A stretch of 64,000 nt of DNA, from positions 44,914-108,913 of the forward strand of contig JAUQXA010000045.1 in the NCBI GenBank assembly GCA_030834895.1, written 5' to 3'. The DNA is from Anaerolineales bacterium (GTDB lineage: Bacteria; Chloroflexota; Anaerolineae; Anaerolineales; Villigracilaceae). The position numbers and the translations under genes are program-made. This document shows, piece by piece, positions 25,783 to 36,102 of this stretch. The notes under the pieces were generated by a model, which made no database searches, had not been told where the DNA came from, and saw only the letters and a program-made list of their open reading frames with translations. The first letter of the stretch is position 1. Each line of letters begins with the position of its first letter.

Positions 25783-28218
25783 ATGGCACTCAAAAAATCG
25801 GAACTGTACTCTTCTCTTTGGGCAAGTTGTGACGCGCTGCGCGGCGGGATGGATGCTTCGCAGTATAAGGACTATGTCCTCGTTTTGTTGTTCATCAAGT
25901 ACATCAGTGACAAATATGCGGGCGTGCCGTTTGCGCCGATTACGATTCCCAAAGGGGCGGGATTCAAGGATATGGTTTCGCTGAAGGGCAAGAGCGACAT
26001 CGGCGACCAGATCAACAAGAAGATCATCGCGCCGCTGGCGAATGCGAATGCGCAACTTTCGCTTTCGGATTTTCCCGATTTCAATGACCCTGTCAAACTG
26101 GGTGACGGCAAAGAGAAGGTGGAACGCCTGACCAACCTCGTCGCCATCTTTGAAGATAAGCGTCTGGACTTTTCCAGGAATCGCGCGGAAGGCGATGACA
26201 TTCTGGGGGATGCGTATGAGTATCTCATGCGGCACTTTGCCACGGAGAGCGGCAAGAGCAAGGGACAGTTTTACACGCCGTCCGAGGTGAGCCAGATCAT
26301 GGCGAAGATTTTGGGCATCCGCGAGGCGAAGACCAGCGCAGATACCACTGTCTACGACCCGACATGTGGGTCGGGGTCGCTGCTGCTCAAGGTGGCGGAT
26401 GAGGCAGGGACGCCCGTCTCCATTTACGGTCAGGAAAAAGACGCGGCGACAAGCGGCTTGGCGCGCATGAATATGTACCTGCACAACAATCCCACCGCGT
26501 TGATTCATCAGGGCAATACGCTTGCCGATCCCAAATTCAAAGAGGATGGCATTCTCAAGTCTTTCGATTATGTGGTTGCCAACCCGCCGTTCTCGGATAA
26601 GCGTTGGAGCACGGGCATCGACCCGCTCAATGATCCGTTTGAGCGTTTCAAGGCGTTTGGCGCACCGCCCGCCAAACAAGGCGATTACGCCTACCTGCTG
26701 CACATCGTCCGCTCGTTGAAGAGCAACGGCAAGGGCGCGTGTATTCTGCCGCATGGCGTGCTGTTTCGCGGCAATGCCGAAGCGGACATCCGCCGCGCCC
26801 TCGTTCGCAAGGGATACATTAAGGGCATTATCGGCTTGCCCCCCAATTTATTTTACGGCACGGGCATCCCTGCCTGCATCATCGTCATTGACAAGGAAGG
26901 CGCGGGCGCACGCAAAGGCATCTTCATGATTGACGCCAGCAAGGGCTTTATGAAGGATGGTCCCAAGAACCGCCTGCGCGCGCAGGATATTCATAGAATC
27001 GTGGATGTGTTCACCAAGCGGCAGGACGTGGACAAGTACGCAAGGATGGTTCCGTTCGAGGAGATCGAGCGCAACGAGTTCAACCTGAACCTGCCGCGCT
27101 ATATCGACAGCCAGGAAGCCGAAGACATTCAAGACATCGCGGGACACCTGCAGGGCGGCATTCCCGAGGCAGATGTTGAGGCGTTGAAACCGTATTGGGA
27201 TGTTTGCCCCAGTTTGCGGCGGAGTCTGTTCGAGGTGGTGCGGGAGGGGTATTTATCTCTCAAAGTGGAGAAGTCCGCCATCAAATCCGCAATTTATGAA
27301 CATCCCGAATCCGCCGCCTTTATCGCGGATATGAACACGCATTTCAACACATGGAAGATGAAGACCGCCGCCTCGCTCCGCAAACTGAAAGTTGGTTGCC
27401 TGCCCCGTGAAGTGATCGCCGCTCTGGCGGAAGACCTGCTTGCGCACTACACCGACAAGCCGCTTGTAGACCGTTACGACATTTACCAACACCTGATGGA
27501 TTACTGGGCGCTGACCATGCAAGATGACCTGTACCTGATCGCCGCGGACGGTTGGAAGGCGGAAACATATCGTTTGATCGAGGATAAGAAAGACAAAGAA
27601 GGCAAGGTCATAAGATCGGTGGACAAAGGCTGGGCGTGTGATTTGATTCCCAAGTCGCTGATTGTGGCGCGTTATTATGCCAAAGAACAAGCGGAGATCG
27701 AATCGCTGACTGCCGAGCTAGAAAGCCTGAGCGCCAGCCTCGAAGAACTGGAAGAGGAGGAAGGCAGCGAAGAAGGAGTCTTTGCTGAATTCGAAAAGAT
27801 CAACAAACCCGCCGTGACCCTGCGGTTGAAAGAAGCGCGCGCAACGTATAAAACAAACGCAGACGTTGCGCCCGAAATTGAAACGCTTGATAAATGGCTC
27901 GAACTGACCAACCGCGAAGCCGAGTTGAAGCGTGGACTGAAAGACGCCGAGGCGGAACTGGACGCGCTTGCCTATGCCCAATACCCCAAGTTGACCGAAG
28001 CCGAAGTGAAGACGCTTGTGGTGGAAGACAAATGGCTCGCCGCGTTGGAAGCCGCCATTCACGGCGAAATGGATCACATTAGCCAGAGCCTGACCCAGCG
28101 CGTGAAGGAACTGAGCGAACGCTACGAAACGCCCATGCCGCAACTGACCGCGCGCGTGGACGAGTTGGAAGCCAAAGTGAACAAGCACCTTGAAAAAATG
28201 GGGTTCTCATGGAAGTGA
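25783..28218 (+). CDS. hsdM: Type I restriction enzyme modification subunit HsdM
   Basis: An 811-residue adenine-N6 methyltransferase. An N-terminal HsdM helical domain is followed by AdoMet motif I DPTCGSGSLL (about 195-204) and catalytic motif IV NPPFS (about 266-270). The C-terminal 250 residues are an unusually long, Glu/Lys-rich coiled-coil extension. HsdM pairs with HsdS to methylate the recognition site. It overlaps hsdS by 10 bases, so expression is coupled. HsdR is encoded about 3.6 kb further on. Confidence 0.95.
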   Translation: MALKKSELYSSLWASCDALRGGMDASQYKDYVLVLLFIKYISDKYAGVPFAPITIPKGAGFKDMVSLKGKSDIGDQINKKIIAPLANANAQLSLSDFPDFNDPVKLGDGKEKVERLTNLVAIFEDKRLDFSRNRAEGDDILGDAYEYLMRHFATESGKSKGQFYTPSEVSQIMAKILGIREAKTSADTTVYDPTCGSGSLLLKVADEAGTPVSIYGQEKDAATSGLARMNMYLHNNPTALIHQGNTLADPKFKEDGILKSFDYVVANPPFSDKRWSTGIDPLNDPFERFKAFGAPPAKQGDYAYLLHIVRSLKSNGKGACILPHGVLFRGNAEADIRRALVRKGYIKGIIGLPPNLFYGTGIPACIIVIDKEGAGARKGIFMIDASKGFMKDGPKNRLRAQDIHRIVDVFTKRQDVDKYARMVPFEEIERNEFNLNLPRYIDSQEAEDIQDIAGHLQGGIPEADVEALKPYWDVCPSLRRSLFEVVREGYLSLKVEKSAIKSAIYEHPESAAFIADMNTHFNTWKMKTAASLRKLKVGCLPREVIAALAEDLLAHYTDKPLVDRYDIYQHLMDYWALTMQDDLYLIAADGWKAETYRLIEDKKDKEGKVIRSVDKGWACDLIPKSLIVARYYAKEQAEIESLTAELESLSASLEELEEEEGSEEGVFAEFEKINKPAVTLRLKEARATYKTNADVAPEIETLDKWLELTNREAELKRGLKDAEAELDALAYAQYPKLTEAEVKTLVVEDKWLAALEAAIHGEMDHISQSLTQRVKELSERYETPMPQLTARVDELEAKVNKHLEKMGFSWK

Positions 28219-29453
28219 GAAAAGGTTACAAGCAAACTGATATTGGTGTCATCCCAGAGAATTGGGATGTAAAGTTGTTAGACGATCTCGCCGAAAAGGT
28301 TATGGTTGGTATTGCGAGCGCTGCTACCCATGCATATCGTCCACAAGGAATACCCTTGCTGAGAAACCAAAACATCAAGAAAGGTTATTTGCAAGATGAT
28401 GATTTGCTTTATATTCATGAAGAATATGAAGCAATCTACAAAAACAAACGGCTCAAAACTGGCGACTTGCTAACTGCAAGAACTGGTTATCCAGGAACCA
28501 CTTGTATTATTCCTCCTAAGTATGATGGCGCCCAATGCTTTACCACTATTATTACTCGGCTAAAGAAAAATGAAATCAACTCAAACTACTTATGTCATTA
28601 CATAAATTCTGAGTATGGACTGACTTTTATTGAGAAATCCAAAATAGGTGGTGGACAGAAAAATATTGGTGTTGGAATTTTTGAGGCAATGCCAATTCCT
28701 ATTCCTCCTACACTTGCCGAACAAGAAGCCATCGCTGAAGCCTTGAGCAATGCGGACGCCCTCATCGAATCGCTGGAGACGCTGCTTGCCAAAAAACGCC
28801 AAGTCAAGCAAGGCGCAATGTCCGAGTTACTGCGTGGGAGGAGACGTCTGACTGGATTTAGTGGTGAGTGGGAAGTGAAAAAGATTGGAGATGTCACTCA
28901 CTCAACTGCTGGCGGCACGCCCAGTACATTGATTGCCTCTTATTGGGGTGGCGATATTAGATGGATGAGTTCGGGTGAATTACATCTAAAAAAAGTTTAC
29001 GATGTTGAAGGTCGTATAACTGAAGAAGGATTGAGGAATTCCAGCACAAAAATTATTCCACCGCAATGCGTTTTAATTGGTTTAGCAGGACAAGGAAAAA
29101 CCCGTGGCACCGTTGCCATGAACATGGTGGAACTCTGTACAAATCAATCTATTGCAGCCATTTTCCCATCTGAAAGTTTCATTCCCGAATATCTGTATTT
29201 TAATTTGGATAATCGGTATGAAGAACTTCGGGAAATTTCATCTGGAGATGGTGGTAGAGGTGGTTTGAATTTGACGTTGATTAACAAATTAGAAATACTA
29301 CTCCCATCTATTGACGAACAAACCGCAATCGCCGAAATCCTGGGCGACATAGACGCAGAAATCGCCGTGTTGGAAGAGAAACTGGTCAAGGCACGGCAGG
29401 TCAAGGCGGGGATGATGTCCGAGTTGCTGACGGGGAGGGTGAGGTTGGTGTAA
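28209..29453 (+). CDS. hsdS: Type I restriction enzyme specificity subunit HsdS
   Basis: A 414-residue protein with the two-fold HsdS design: two variable target-recognition domains, each beginning WDVKLLDDLAE or WEVKKIGDVTH, separated by two similar conserved helical spacers (ADALIESLETLLAKKRQVK near 180 and AEIAVLEEKLVKARQVK near 390). Each domain recognises half of a bipartite DNA site. Its start overlaps hsdM. The recognised sequence cannot be read from the protein. Confidence 0.93.
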   Translation: MEVRKGYKQTDIGVIPENWDVKLLDDLAEKVMVGIASAATHAYRPQGIPLLRNQNIKKGYLQDDDLLYIHEEYEAIYKNKRLKTGDLLTARTGYPGTTCIIPPKYDGAQCFTTIITRLKKNEINSNYLCHYINSEYGLTFIEKSKIGGGQKNIGVGIFEAMPIPIPPTLAEQEAIAEALSNADALIESLETLLAKKRQVKQGAMSELLRGRRRLTGFSGEWEVKKIGDVTHSTAGGTPSTLIASYWGGDIRWMSSGELHLKKVYDVEGRITEEGLRNSSTKIIPPQCVLIGLAGQGKTRGTVAMNMVELCTNQSIAAIFPSESFIPEYLYFNLDNRYEELREISSGDGGRGGLNLTLINKLEILLPSIDEQTAIAEILGDIDAEIAVLEEKLVKARQVKAGMMSELLTGRVRLV

Positions 29454-29562
29454 GGTAAAGGCAGGTGACAGTCACCTGGAAAATTTGTGGTTGGGAACAA
29501 GAATTTTCCCAAAAAAGGAAGGGAAATCCTTGTAAATTTCCCAAAATGGGATAAAATAAACA

Positions 29563-29856
29563 ATGCGCCTGATTTCAAGATCAAAACTCATCGAATTCTG
29601 GACAAGACACACAGACAGCAAGGAGCAACTCGAGGCATGGGCGACGGAAGTCAAACACGCCGAGTGGAGAACGCCCAGCGAAGTCAAAGCCCGTTACGGC
29701 ACCGCCGATATCCTTCCAGGAGATCGGGTCGTGTTCAACATCAAAGGCAAAAAATACCGTTTGATTGTCAAAATCCAATACAAAATTCAAATTGTCTTCA
29801 TACGGTTTATTGGCACTCATAAAGAATATGACCGAATAGACGCGGAGAAAATCTGA
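29563..29856 (+). CDS. higB: HigB-family toxin (mRNA interferase)
   Basis: A 97-residue protein of the HigB/RelE-like family: MRLISRSKLIEFWTRH start, DILPGDRVVFNIKGKKYRL and KIQIVFIRFIGTHKEYD in short form (RVVFNIKG; RFIGTHKEYD) match the HigB consensus, whose members cut ribosome-bound mRNA. The last base of its TGA is the first base of the next ATG (TGATG), so toxin and antitoxin are coupled. It sits inside the type I restriction locus. Confidence 0.88.
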   Translation: MRLISRSKLIEFWTRHTDSKEQLEAWATEVKHAEWRTPSEVKARYGTADILPGDRVVFNIKGKKYRLIVKIQYKIQIVFIRFIGTHKEYDRIDAEKI

Positions 29857-31055
29857 TGAAGCCGAAAGTAATAAAAAACGAAGCCGAATACAAAATGGCT
29901 CTGGCTCATCTCGAATCCCTCATGGAAGCCGAGCCGAACGCCACGCTCGAAGAGGAAATGGAACTGTTCGCCGTTCTCATCGAAAACTACGAGTGCGAAC
30001 ACTTCCCCATTGACCTGCCCGATCCCATCGAGGCGGTCAAATTCCGCATGGAACAGCAGGGGCTGACTCGCAAAGACCTGGAAAAATACATTGGCAGCCA
30101 GAGCAAGGTTTCCGAGGTGTTGAATCGAAAGCGCCCGCTCAGCATTGCCATGATCCGTGCCTTGCATCAGGGCTTGGGCATCCCCGCCGAAGTCTTGCTC
30201 CAGGAGGAAGGCGCCGAAATCTCTGCGCCCAAGTATGACCTGAAAAAATATCCCTTCAACGAAATGTTCAAAGAAGGGTATTTCAGTTATTTCAATGGCA
30301 CATTACAAGAAGCAAAGGAAGTCAGCGAGGAATTGCTGAATCGCTTCTTCTCCGTATTCCGCGGCTTGACCTTTGAAAAAGCCCTGCCCCGCTCTTCCGC
30401 CGCAGATAAGATGGACGAATTCGCCCTTGAAGCCTGGCAGGCGCGCGCGCTGTCCCTTGCCGAAGAACAGGAACTGCCGCCTTATGCCCCCAACTCGCTG
30501 GACGAGGAAGACTTGAAACATCTGGTCAAACTTAGCGCGTTTGAAAAAGGTCCCGATTTGGCTAGAGAATTCCTTCAAAAGCATGGCATTGCCTTCGTGA
30601 TCCTGAAAAATCTTCCGCACACCTATCTGGATGGCGCATGTTTCAAATCACCTTCAGAGCGCCCCGTCATCGGCTTGACCCTGCGCCATGACCGCCTGGA
30701 CAATTATTGGTTCACGCTCTTTCATGAACTGGGGCATCTCAACCTCCATCTGAGCCAAAACAACTTCGCCTTCTTCGACGACACAGAGTCAGAACACAGC
30801 CATACCCATGACTCCCACGAAGGAGAAGCCAATGATTTTGCCGCCAGACATCTCATTCCAGACGATACATGGAAGCAGTGGAGACGGACAAACAGCGGGA
30901 TTGTCAGCAAGGACGAAATTCGTATCTTTGCGGATAAACTAAGCATTTCCCCTGCCATTGTCGCGGGTCGCTTGCGCTGGGAAACGGGCGATTATCTTAA
31001 ATACGCGGGGATGCTTGGAAACAAGACCGTGAAAAGCGTGCTCCAGAAAAACTAA
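29856..31055 (+). CDS. HigA-type antitoxin fused to ImmA/IrrE metallopeptidase
   Basis: A 399-residue two-part protein. The first 110 residues are HigA-like, with an XRE helix-turn-helix (EQQGLTRKDLEKYIGSQS and VSEVLNRKRPLS in pieces). The C-terminal part contains FHELGHLNLH (HExxH at about 290-294), the zinc motif of ImmA/IrrE peptidases that cleave XRE repressors. Fusion of antitoxin and peptidase is known in related systems and suggests conditional self-cleavage that would free the toxin. It overlaps higB by one base. Confidence 0.87.
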   Translation: MKPKVIKNEAEYKMALAHLESLMEAEPNATLEEEMELFAVLIENYECEHFPIDLPDPIEAVKFRMEQQGLTRKDLEKYIGSQSKVSEVLNRKRPLSIAMIRALHQGLGIPAEVLLQEEGAEISAPKYDLKKYPFNEMFKEGYFSYFNGTLQEAKEVSEELLNRFFSVFRGLTFEKALPRSSAADKMDEFALEAWQARALSLAEEQELPPYAPNSLDEEDLKHLVKLSAFEKGPDLAREFLQKHGIAFVILKNLPHTYLDGACFKSPSERPVIGLTLRHDRLDNYWFTLFHELGHLNLHLSQNNFAFFDDTESEHSHTHDSHEGEANDFAARHLIPDDTWKQWRRTNSGIVSKDEIRIFADKLSISPAIVAGRLRWETGDYLKYAGMLGNKTVKSVLQKN

Positions 31056-31073
31056 CAAATTGGAGGGAACCTC

Positions 31074-32003
31074 ATGAAAGGCTATTATCGTCTCATGCTT
31101 GGAAAAGGCGGCGAACGCCTGCGGGAATGTATAGACGGGAATTTTGTTGGTGTGGGTTTCAATATTCATCAGGACCTGACCCCAAAATTACCCGACGAAT
31201 GGAGGGACTTCAATCGGGAATTTATACCTGTCTATCTCGAAAACAACCCTGGAAAAACAAGAGTCGCGGCGGGGCTGGCGTGCGGTGCAATATTCACTGT
31301 TTCCAAGGGCATGAACCTCGGGGACATTGTTATCAGCCCCGATGGGGAACGCCACTACCACGTGGGTGAAGTGACAGGGGATTACTTTTACAAACTAGAT
31401 GACCTGCGCCTGCCGCATCGCCGAACGGTGCATTGGTTCGGTCAAACCATCAACCGCGACGATATGAGCGAGTTGCTCAGAAAGTCTTGCAGCTCCGCGG
31501 GGACTATCAGCAATATTTCGAGTTACAACGAGGAACTCGAACGCCTGATCGGCGGGGTTTCGGCGCCAAAATTGCTCTCCACCGATGAGACCGTGGAAAA
31601 TCCCTCTGAGTTTGCGATGGAAAAGCACCTGGAGGATTTTCTTGTCCAGAATTGGAAACAAACCGAAATGGGCAGAGAATATGATATCTATCAGGAGGAC
31701 GGCGAAATCGTCGGGCAGCAATACCAGACCGACACGGGTCCAATTGATATTCTCGCCATTGGCAGGGATAAGAAGACACTTCTGGTTATCGAACTCAAAA
31801 AAGGTCGCGCCAGCGATGTCGTGGTCGGTCAGACCCTGCGCTATATGGGCTATGTCAAGGATGAACTCGCGGAGGATGGTCAGACCGTCAAAGGTGCGAT
31901 CATTGCCCTCGAAGACGACCAACGCATCCGCAGGGCATTATCCGCTGTGGGGAATATCGAGTTCTATCGTTATCAAGTCAGCTTCAAACTGGTAAAGGCA
32001 TAA
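31074..32003 (+). CDS. PD-(D/E)XK nuclease, NucS-like C-terminal domain
   Basis: A 309-residue protein. The C-terminal half has GPIDILAI, then LVIELKKGRA (about 239-248), the D...ExK active site of the NucS/RecB-type nuclease fold. The N-terminal 150 residues (YHVGEVTGDYFY; LPHRRTVHWFG) resemble the DNA-binding module of restriction-associated proteins. The ATG has GGAGG 7 bases upstream. Placed in a restriction cassette, it likely restricts foreign DNA. The exact N-terminal family is not certain. Confidence 0.75.
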   Translation: MKGYYRLMLGKGGERLRECIDGNFVGVGFNIHQDLTPKLPDEWRDFNREFIPVYLENNPGKTRVAAGLACGAIFTVSKGMNLGDIVISPDGERHYHVGEVTGDYFYKLDDLRLPHRRTVHWFGQTINRDDMSELLRKSCSSAGTISNISSYNEELERLIGGVSAPKLLSTDETVENPSEFAMEKHLEDFLVQNWKQTEMGREYDIYQEDGEIVGQQYQTDTGPIDILAIGRDKKTLLVIELKKGRASDVVVGQTLRYMGYVKDELAEDGQTVKGAIIALEDDQRIRRALSAVGNIEFYRYQVSFKLVKA

Positions 32004-32014
32004 CAAGGGGTCGT

Positions 32015-33025
32015 GTGAAAACTATTAGCGTCAATGGGAAAGACTATCGCCTGTCGGGAGGACTCAACCATTTCCAGCAGGAGATGCAAATCCACCTCAT
32101 CGATTGGAAATGGGAGCATATCACCCATGAGCCAGGCACGGCGCGTGGTGAAATTTACGATGCCATCCTGCCAGAAAAGTATGCCGATCGATTTCCGATT
32201 TTGTACCCCGATATCATTCCCATGCTTCGGGAACACCTGAAAATCCATCCCTTCCGAATCCACATCTTTTTCAATCACATGGCAAGCTCCCAAGCGGCGA
32301 ACATCAATCTATTTCTGCCCATTCTCCAACATCCCAATGCCAGCGCGATCCTCTCGAAATTCAAGCCTGATTTTTCCGCCCTGGCATCCGCTCAAATGGA
32401 TCACGGCTACCGCATCGAATTTTGGGATGAGCCTTTCGGGAATTTGAACGACAAAACCCCTGTCTCGGGCACCGACTCCGATATTGCCATCGCCTACTAC
32501 AACCATCAGGGCGAATTATGCCTCTGGCTCATCGAGCACAAATTGACCGAAAGCGAATTCACCACCTGCGGTGGCTTCAGAAGTAAAGGTAGGCAGCCGA
32601 GACACAATTGCAGTAAATCCTTTTCGTCCATTCTGGCAGACAAACACGCCTGCTATTATCATGACGCACGCGGCTTCAACTACTGGAAAATCACGGATGC
32701 CAATCAGGGATTTTTCCCAAATCACGGCGATCATGCGCAATGTCCCTTTCAAGGCGGAATGAATCAACTGTGGCGGAATCAACTGCTTGCCCTGAGTATC
32801 GAACAGGATGAGCGCCAGCCTTATCGACACGTCACATTCTCCGTTGTCAGGCATCCCCGCAACACATACCTCGATGAGACGCTGATCGCCTATCAGAACC
32901 TGATCGCCAACAACCCCAAGTTCTCGGTTTTTACCTCTGCAGATGTGATCGATGCCGCTTCGTCATTTGGAGATGATCAACTCGAACAGTGGGTATCATG
33001 GTATAAAAACCTTTACGCCGTATAG
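32015..33025 (+). CDS. PGN_0703-family putative restriction nuclease
   Basis: A 336-residue protein that starts at a GTG (32015), 11 bases after the previous stop. GTDSDIAIAYYN and LCLWLIEHKLTESEF (about 152-175) give the D...EHK form of the PD-(D/E)XK site, and four Cys/His residues (TCGG, HNCSKSF, HACYYH, QCPFQGG) could bind zinc. Overall it resembles the PGN_0703 restriction-endonuclease-like family. Its position between higBA/NucS-like and hsdR suggests part of one transcription unit. Confidence 0.65.
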   Translation: MKTISVNGKDYRLSGGLNHFQQEMQIHLIDWKWEHITHEPGTARGEIYDAILPEKYADRFPILYPDIIPMLREHLKIHPFRIHIFFNHMASSQAANINLFLPILQHPNASAILSKFKPDFSALASAQMDHGYRIEFWDEPFGNLNDKTPVSGTDSDIAIAYYNHQGELCLWLIEHKLTESEFTTCGGFRSKGRQPRHNCSKSFSSILADKHACYYHDARGFNYWKITDANQGFFPNHGDHAQCPFQGGMNQLWRNQLLALSIEQDERQPYRHVTFSVVRHPRNTYLDETLIAYQNLIANNPKFSVFTSADVIDAASSFGDDQLEQWVSWYKNLYAV

Positions 33026-33066
33026 AATCGATTTCCACCCGTAGTGCTATCTTCAAGGAGTTTTGT

Positions 33067-36000
33067 ATGGGTATCGACCGCCCCGAACACGAAACACAGG
33101 ACCGCATCATCACCCTCTTCAAGAGGGAACTGAAATATCGCTACCTCGGCGACCGTACCGACTTCGCCAACAGCAACATCTGGGAGGAACACCTCACCAC
33201 CTTCCTCGCCCAAAGCGGATACGACGAAACGCAAATTTCCCGCGCCGTCGAGCTTCTCAAACGCGCCGCTAACGGCAGCGGCTCACTGTACGAACGCAAC
33301 CACGAAGTTTATAAACTCCTACGCTACGGTGTACCTGTCAAAGTGGAAGCGGGGAAAGTCACCGAGACCGTCCACCTGGTCAACTGGGGGGAGCCGCACG
33401 AAAACGACTTCGCCATCGCCGAAGAAGTCACCCTGCGCGGCAACTTCGAGCGCCGCCCTGACATCGTCCTCTACCTCAATGGCATTGCCATTGGCGTGTT
33501 GGAACTTAAACGCAGCAGTGTCAGCATCGGCGACGGCATCCGCCAGAACATCTCCAATCAACTGCCCGAATTCAACGAATGGTTCTTCTCCACTGTACAA
33601 TTTATCTTCGCAGGCAATAACTCTGAGGGATTGCAATATGGAGCCATCAGGACCGAAGAAAAATACTTCCTCAAATGGAAGGAAGACGAGGAAGATAACA
33701 CCCGTTTCAAGCTGGACAAGTATCTGCTCAAGTTATGCGACAAGAATCGTCTCCTTGAATTGATTCACGACTTCGTGCTCTTCGATGGCGGCATCAAGAA
33801 GGTTCCACGCCCGCATCAATACTTTGGCATTAAAGCCGCGCAGGAATTTGTCCACAGGCGCGAGGGTGGCATCATCTGGCACACACAAGGCAGCGGCAAA
33901 AGCATTGTCATGGTCATGCTTGCTAAATGGATTCTGGAGAATAATCCCAACGCCCGCGTCGCCATCATCACCGACCGCGACGAACTGGATAAACAGATCG
34001 AGCGCGTCTTCATCGCGGCAGGTGAAACCGTAAAACGCACCCGCAACGGCAACCAGTTGATGAGTCTGCTCGGCAAAGCAACACCGCGCCTCATCTGCTC
34101 CCTCGTCCACAAATTTGGTCAGCGCAACGTCGAAGACTTCGACGGCTTCATCAAGGAACTCGAATCCCAGCCCAGCAAAACTGTGGGCGAGGTCTTCGTC
34201 TTCGTGGATGAATGTCACCGCACGCAAAGCGGAAAACTGCACCGCGCCATGAAAGCCCTCATGCCCAACGCGGTCTTCATCGGCTTCACTGGCACGCCAC
34301 TGTTGAAGAAGGACAAACAGACCAGCCTCGAAGTCTTCGGCAAATACATCCACACCTACAAATTCAGCGAAGGCGTGGAGGATGGCGTGGTGCTCGACCT
34401 CGTATACGAAGCACGCGACATTGACCAGCGGCTCTCGTCACAGCAAAGCGTGGACGAGTGGTTTGAACTTGTCTCCCGCGACCTGAACGACTGGCAGAAA
34501 GCCGAACTCAAAAACCGCTGGGGAACCATGCAAAATGTGCTCAGTTCCGAAGGCAGAATGCGGCGCGTGATTCAAGACATCATCCTCGACTTCCGCCGCA
34601 AGCGCCGCCTCAACGATGGCACGGGCAACGCGTTGATCGTCGCCTCCAGCATTTACGAAGCCTGCAAATACTTCTCCCTCTTCCAGCAAACCGAATTTCG
34701 GGGCAAGTGCGGCGTGGTCACATCCTACAACCCGCAGGCAGGGGATGTCACGCTCGAAGCCACGGGCGCAAACACCGAAACCGACAGGCAATTCATCTAC
34801 AACACCTACACCGCCCTGCTGAGGGAATCGGGCAAGTCCCACACCGAAGCCTACGAAGATTGGGCGAAGGGACTCTTTGTTGAAGAACCCGCCAACATGA
34901 AATTGCTCGTCGTCGTGGATAAACTACTCACCGGCTTCGACGCCCCTCCCTGTACCTATCTTTACATTGATAAGTCCATGCAGGATCACGGTCTCTTCCA
35001 AGCGATTTGCCGAGTCAACCGTCTCGATGGCGAAACCAAAGACTTCGGCTACATCGTGGATTACAAGAACCTCCTGCCCAAAGTAGAAAGCGCCATCCAG
35101 GTCTACACCTCCGAACTGGACGACAGCGCCGAAGGTCCCAGCCCCGAAGTGCTGATGCAGGACCGCCTGAAAAAAGGTAGGGAACGTCTTGACGCTTCCA
35201 TCGAAGCACTTGCCCTGCTGCGCGAACCTGTCGAGCCGCCCAGGAGCGACCTCGAATATATTCATTACTTCTGTGGCAACACCGAACTCCCCGACTCTCT
35301 CAAGGAACATGAACCACAGCGCGTCGCTCTCTACAAGGGAGTGGTCGCCCTCATCCGCGCCTACGCCAACATCGCGGATGAACTCGAAGCCGCTGGTTAC
35401 TCTGCAGAGGATATTGCCCGCATCCAACGCACAATGGATGAATACCTGCGCCTGCGCGAGATCATCCGCCGCGCTTCGGGCGAAACCCTCGACCTGAAAG
35501 CCTACGAAGCCGATATGCGCCACCTCATCAACACTTACATCGAAGCCGATGTGCCGCGCAAGATTTCCCCCTTCGACAACATCGGGCTTCTGGAACTGAT
35601 CGCCAAGACGGGCATCCTGGACGCGGTGAACGGACTCAGCGGGTTGATGAAAGGCAATCGCGACGCCGTTGCCGAAGCCATCGAGAACAACGTCCGCAGC
35701 AAGATCATCAAGGAGCAGTTGACCGACCCTGCCTATTACGAAAAGATGTCCGCTCTGCTGGACGAGATTATCGCCGCGCGAAAAGCCAAAGCCATCGAAT
35801 ACGAGGAATACCTGCGGCGCATTGGTCTGGTTTCCACGCACGTGCAGGCAGGTCGCTCAGACGAAACCCCAAGCCGTCTCGATACGCCTGGCAAAGTCGC
35901 CCTGTGGAATAACCTCGGTCAAGATGAAGAGTTGGCGCTCAAAGTAGATGCGGCGGTGAAGTCTGTCCGCCCCAATTCCTGGCGCGGTTACCAACCCAAG

Positions 36001-36102
36001 GAAAACATCATCAAGGCAACCCTGCTTCCCCTGCTTGGCAATAGCGTCGAAGAGGTCGAACGTATCTTCAAAATCATCTACCAGCAAACTGGCGACTACT
36101 AA
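33067..36102 (+). CDS. hsdR: Type I restriction enzyme endonuclease/motor subunit HsdR
   Basis: A 1011-residue subunit. N-terminal nuclease: RPDIVLYLNG then GVLELKRSS (about 130-150). SF2 motor: TQGSGKSIVM (about 273-282, Walker A), DECHRTQSGK (about 380) and GFTGTPLL, then the second RecA domain and a helical C-terminus. It cuts unmethylated DNA after ATP-driven translocation with HsdM2S. AAGGAG lies 6 bases upstream of ATG 33067. Its stop overlaps the next start (TAATG). Confidence 0.95.
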   Translation: MGIDRPEHETQDRIITLFKRELKYRYLGDRTDFANSNIWEEHLTTFLAQSGYDETQISRAVELLKRAANGSGSLYERNHEVYKLLRYGVPVKVEAGKVTETVHLVNWGEPHENDFAIAEEVTLRGNFERRPDIVLYLNGIAIGVLELKRSSVSIGDGIRQNISNQLPEFNEWFFSTVQFIFAGNNSEGLQYGAIRTEEKYFLKWKEDEEDNTRFKLDKYLLKLCDKNRLLELIHDFVLFDGGIKKVPRPHQYFGIKAAQEFVHRREGGIIWHTQGSGKSIVMVMLAKWILENNPNARVAIITDRDELDKQIERVFIAAGETVKRTRNGNQLMSLLGKATPRLICSLVHKFGQRNVEDFDGFIKELESQPSKTVGEVFVFVDECHRTQSGKLHRAMKALMPNAVFIGFTGTPLLKKDKQTSLEVFGKYIHTYKFSEGVEDGVVLDLVYEARDIDQRLSSQQSVDEWFELVSRDLNDWQKAELKNRWGTMQNVLSSEGRMRRVIQDIILDFRRKRRLNDGTGNALIVASSIYEACKYFSLFQQTEFRGKCGVVTSYNPQAGDVTLEATGANTETDRQFIYNTYTALLRESGKSHTEAYEDWAKGLFVEEPANMKLLVVVDKLLTGFDAPPCTYLYIDKSMQDHGLFQAICRVNRLDGETKDFGYIVDYKNLLPKVESAIQVYTSELDDSAEGPSPEVLMQDRLKKGRERLDASIEALALLREPVEPPRSDLEYIHYFCGNTELPDSLKEHEPQRVALYKGVVALIRAYANIADELEAAGYSAEDIARIQRTMDEYLRLREIIRRASGETLDLKAYEADMRHLINTYIEADVPRKISPFDNIGLLELIAKTGILDAVNGLSGLMKGNRDAVAEAIENNVRSKIIKEQLTDPAYYEKMSALLDEIIAARKAKAIEYEEYLRRIGLVSTHVQAGRSDETPSRLDTPGKVALWNNLGQDEELALKVDAAVKSVRPNSWRGYQPKENIIKATLLPLLGNSVEEVERIFKIIYQQTGDY

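Noticed and set aside
25591..26754. 387-codon minus-strand frame rich in Arg
   Set aside because: Shadow of hsdM in a GC-rich stretch; composition is not protein-like.
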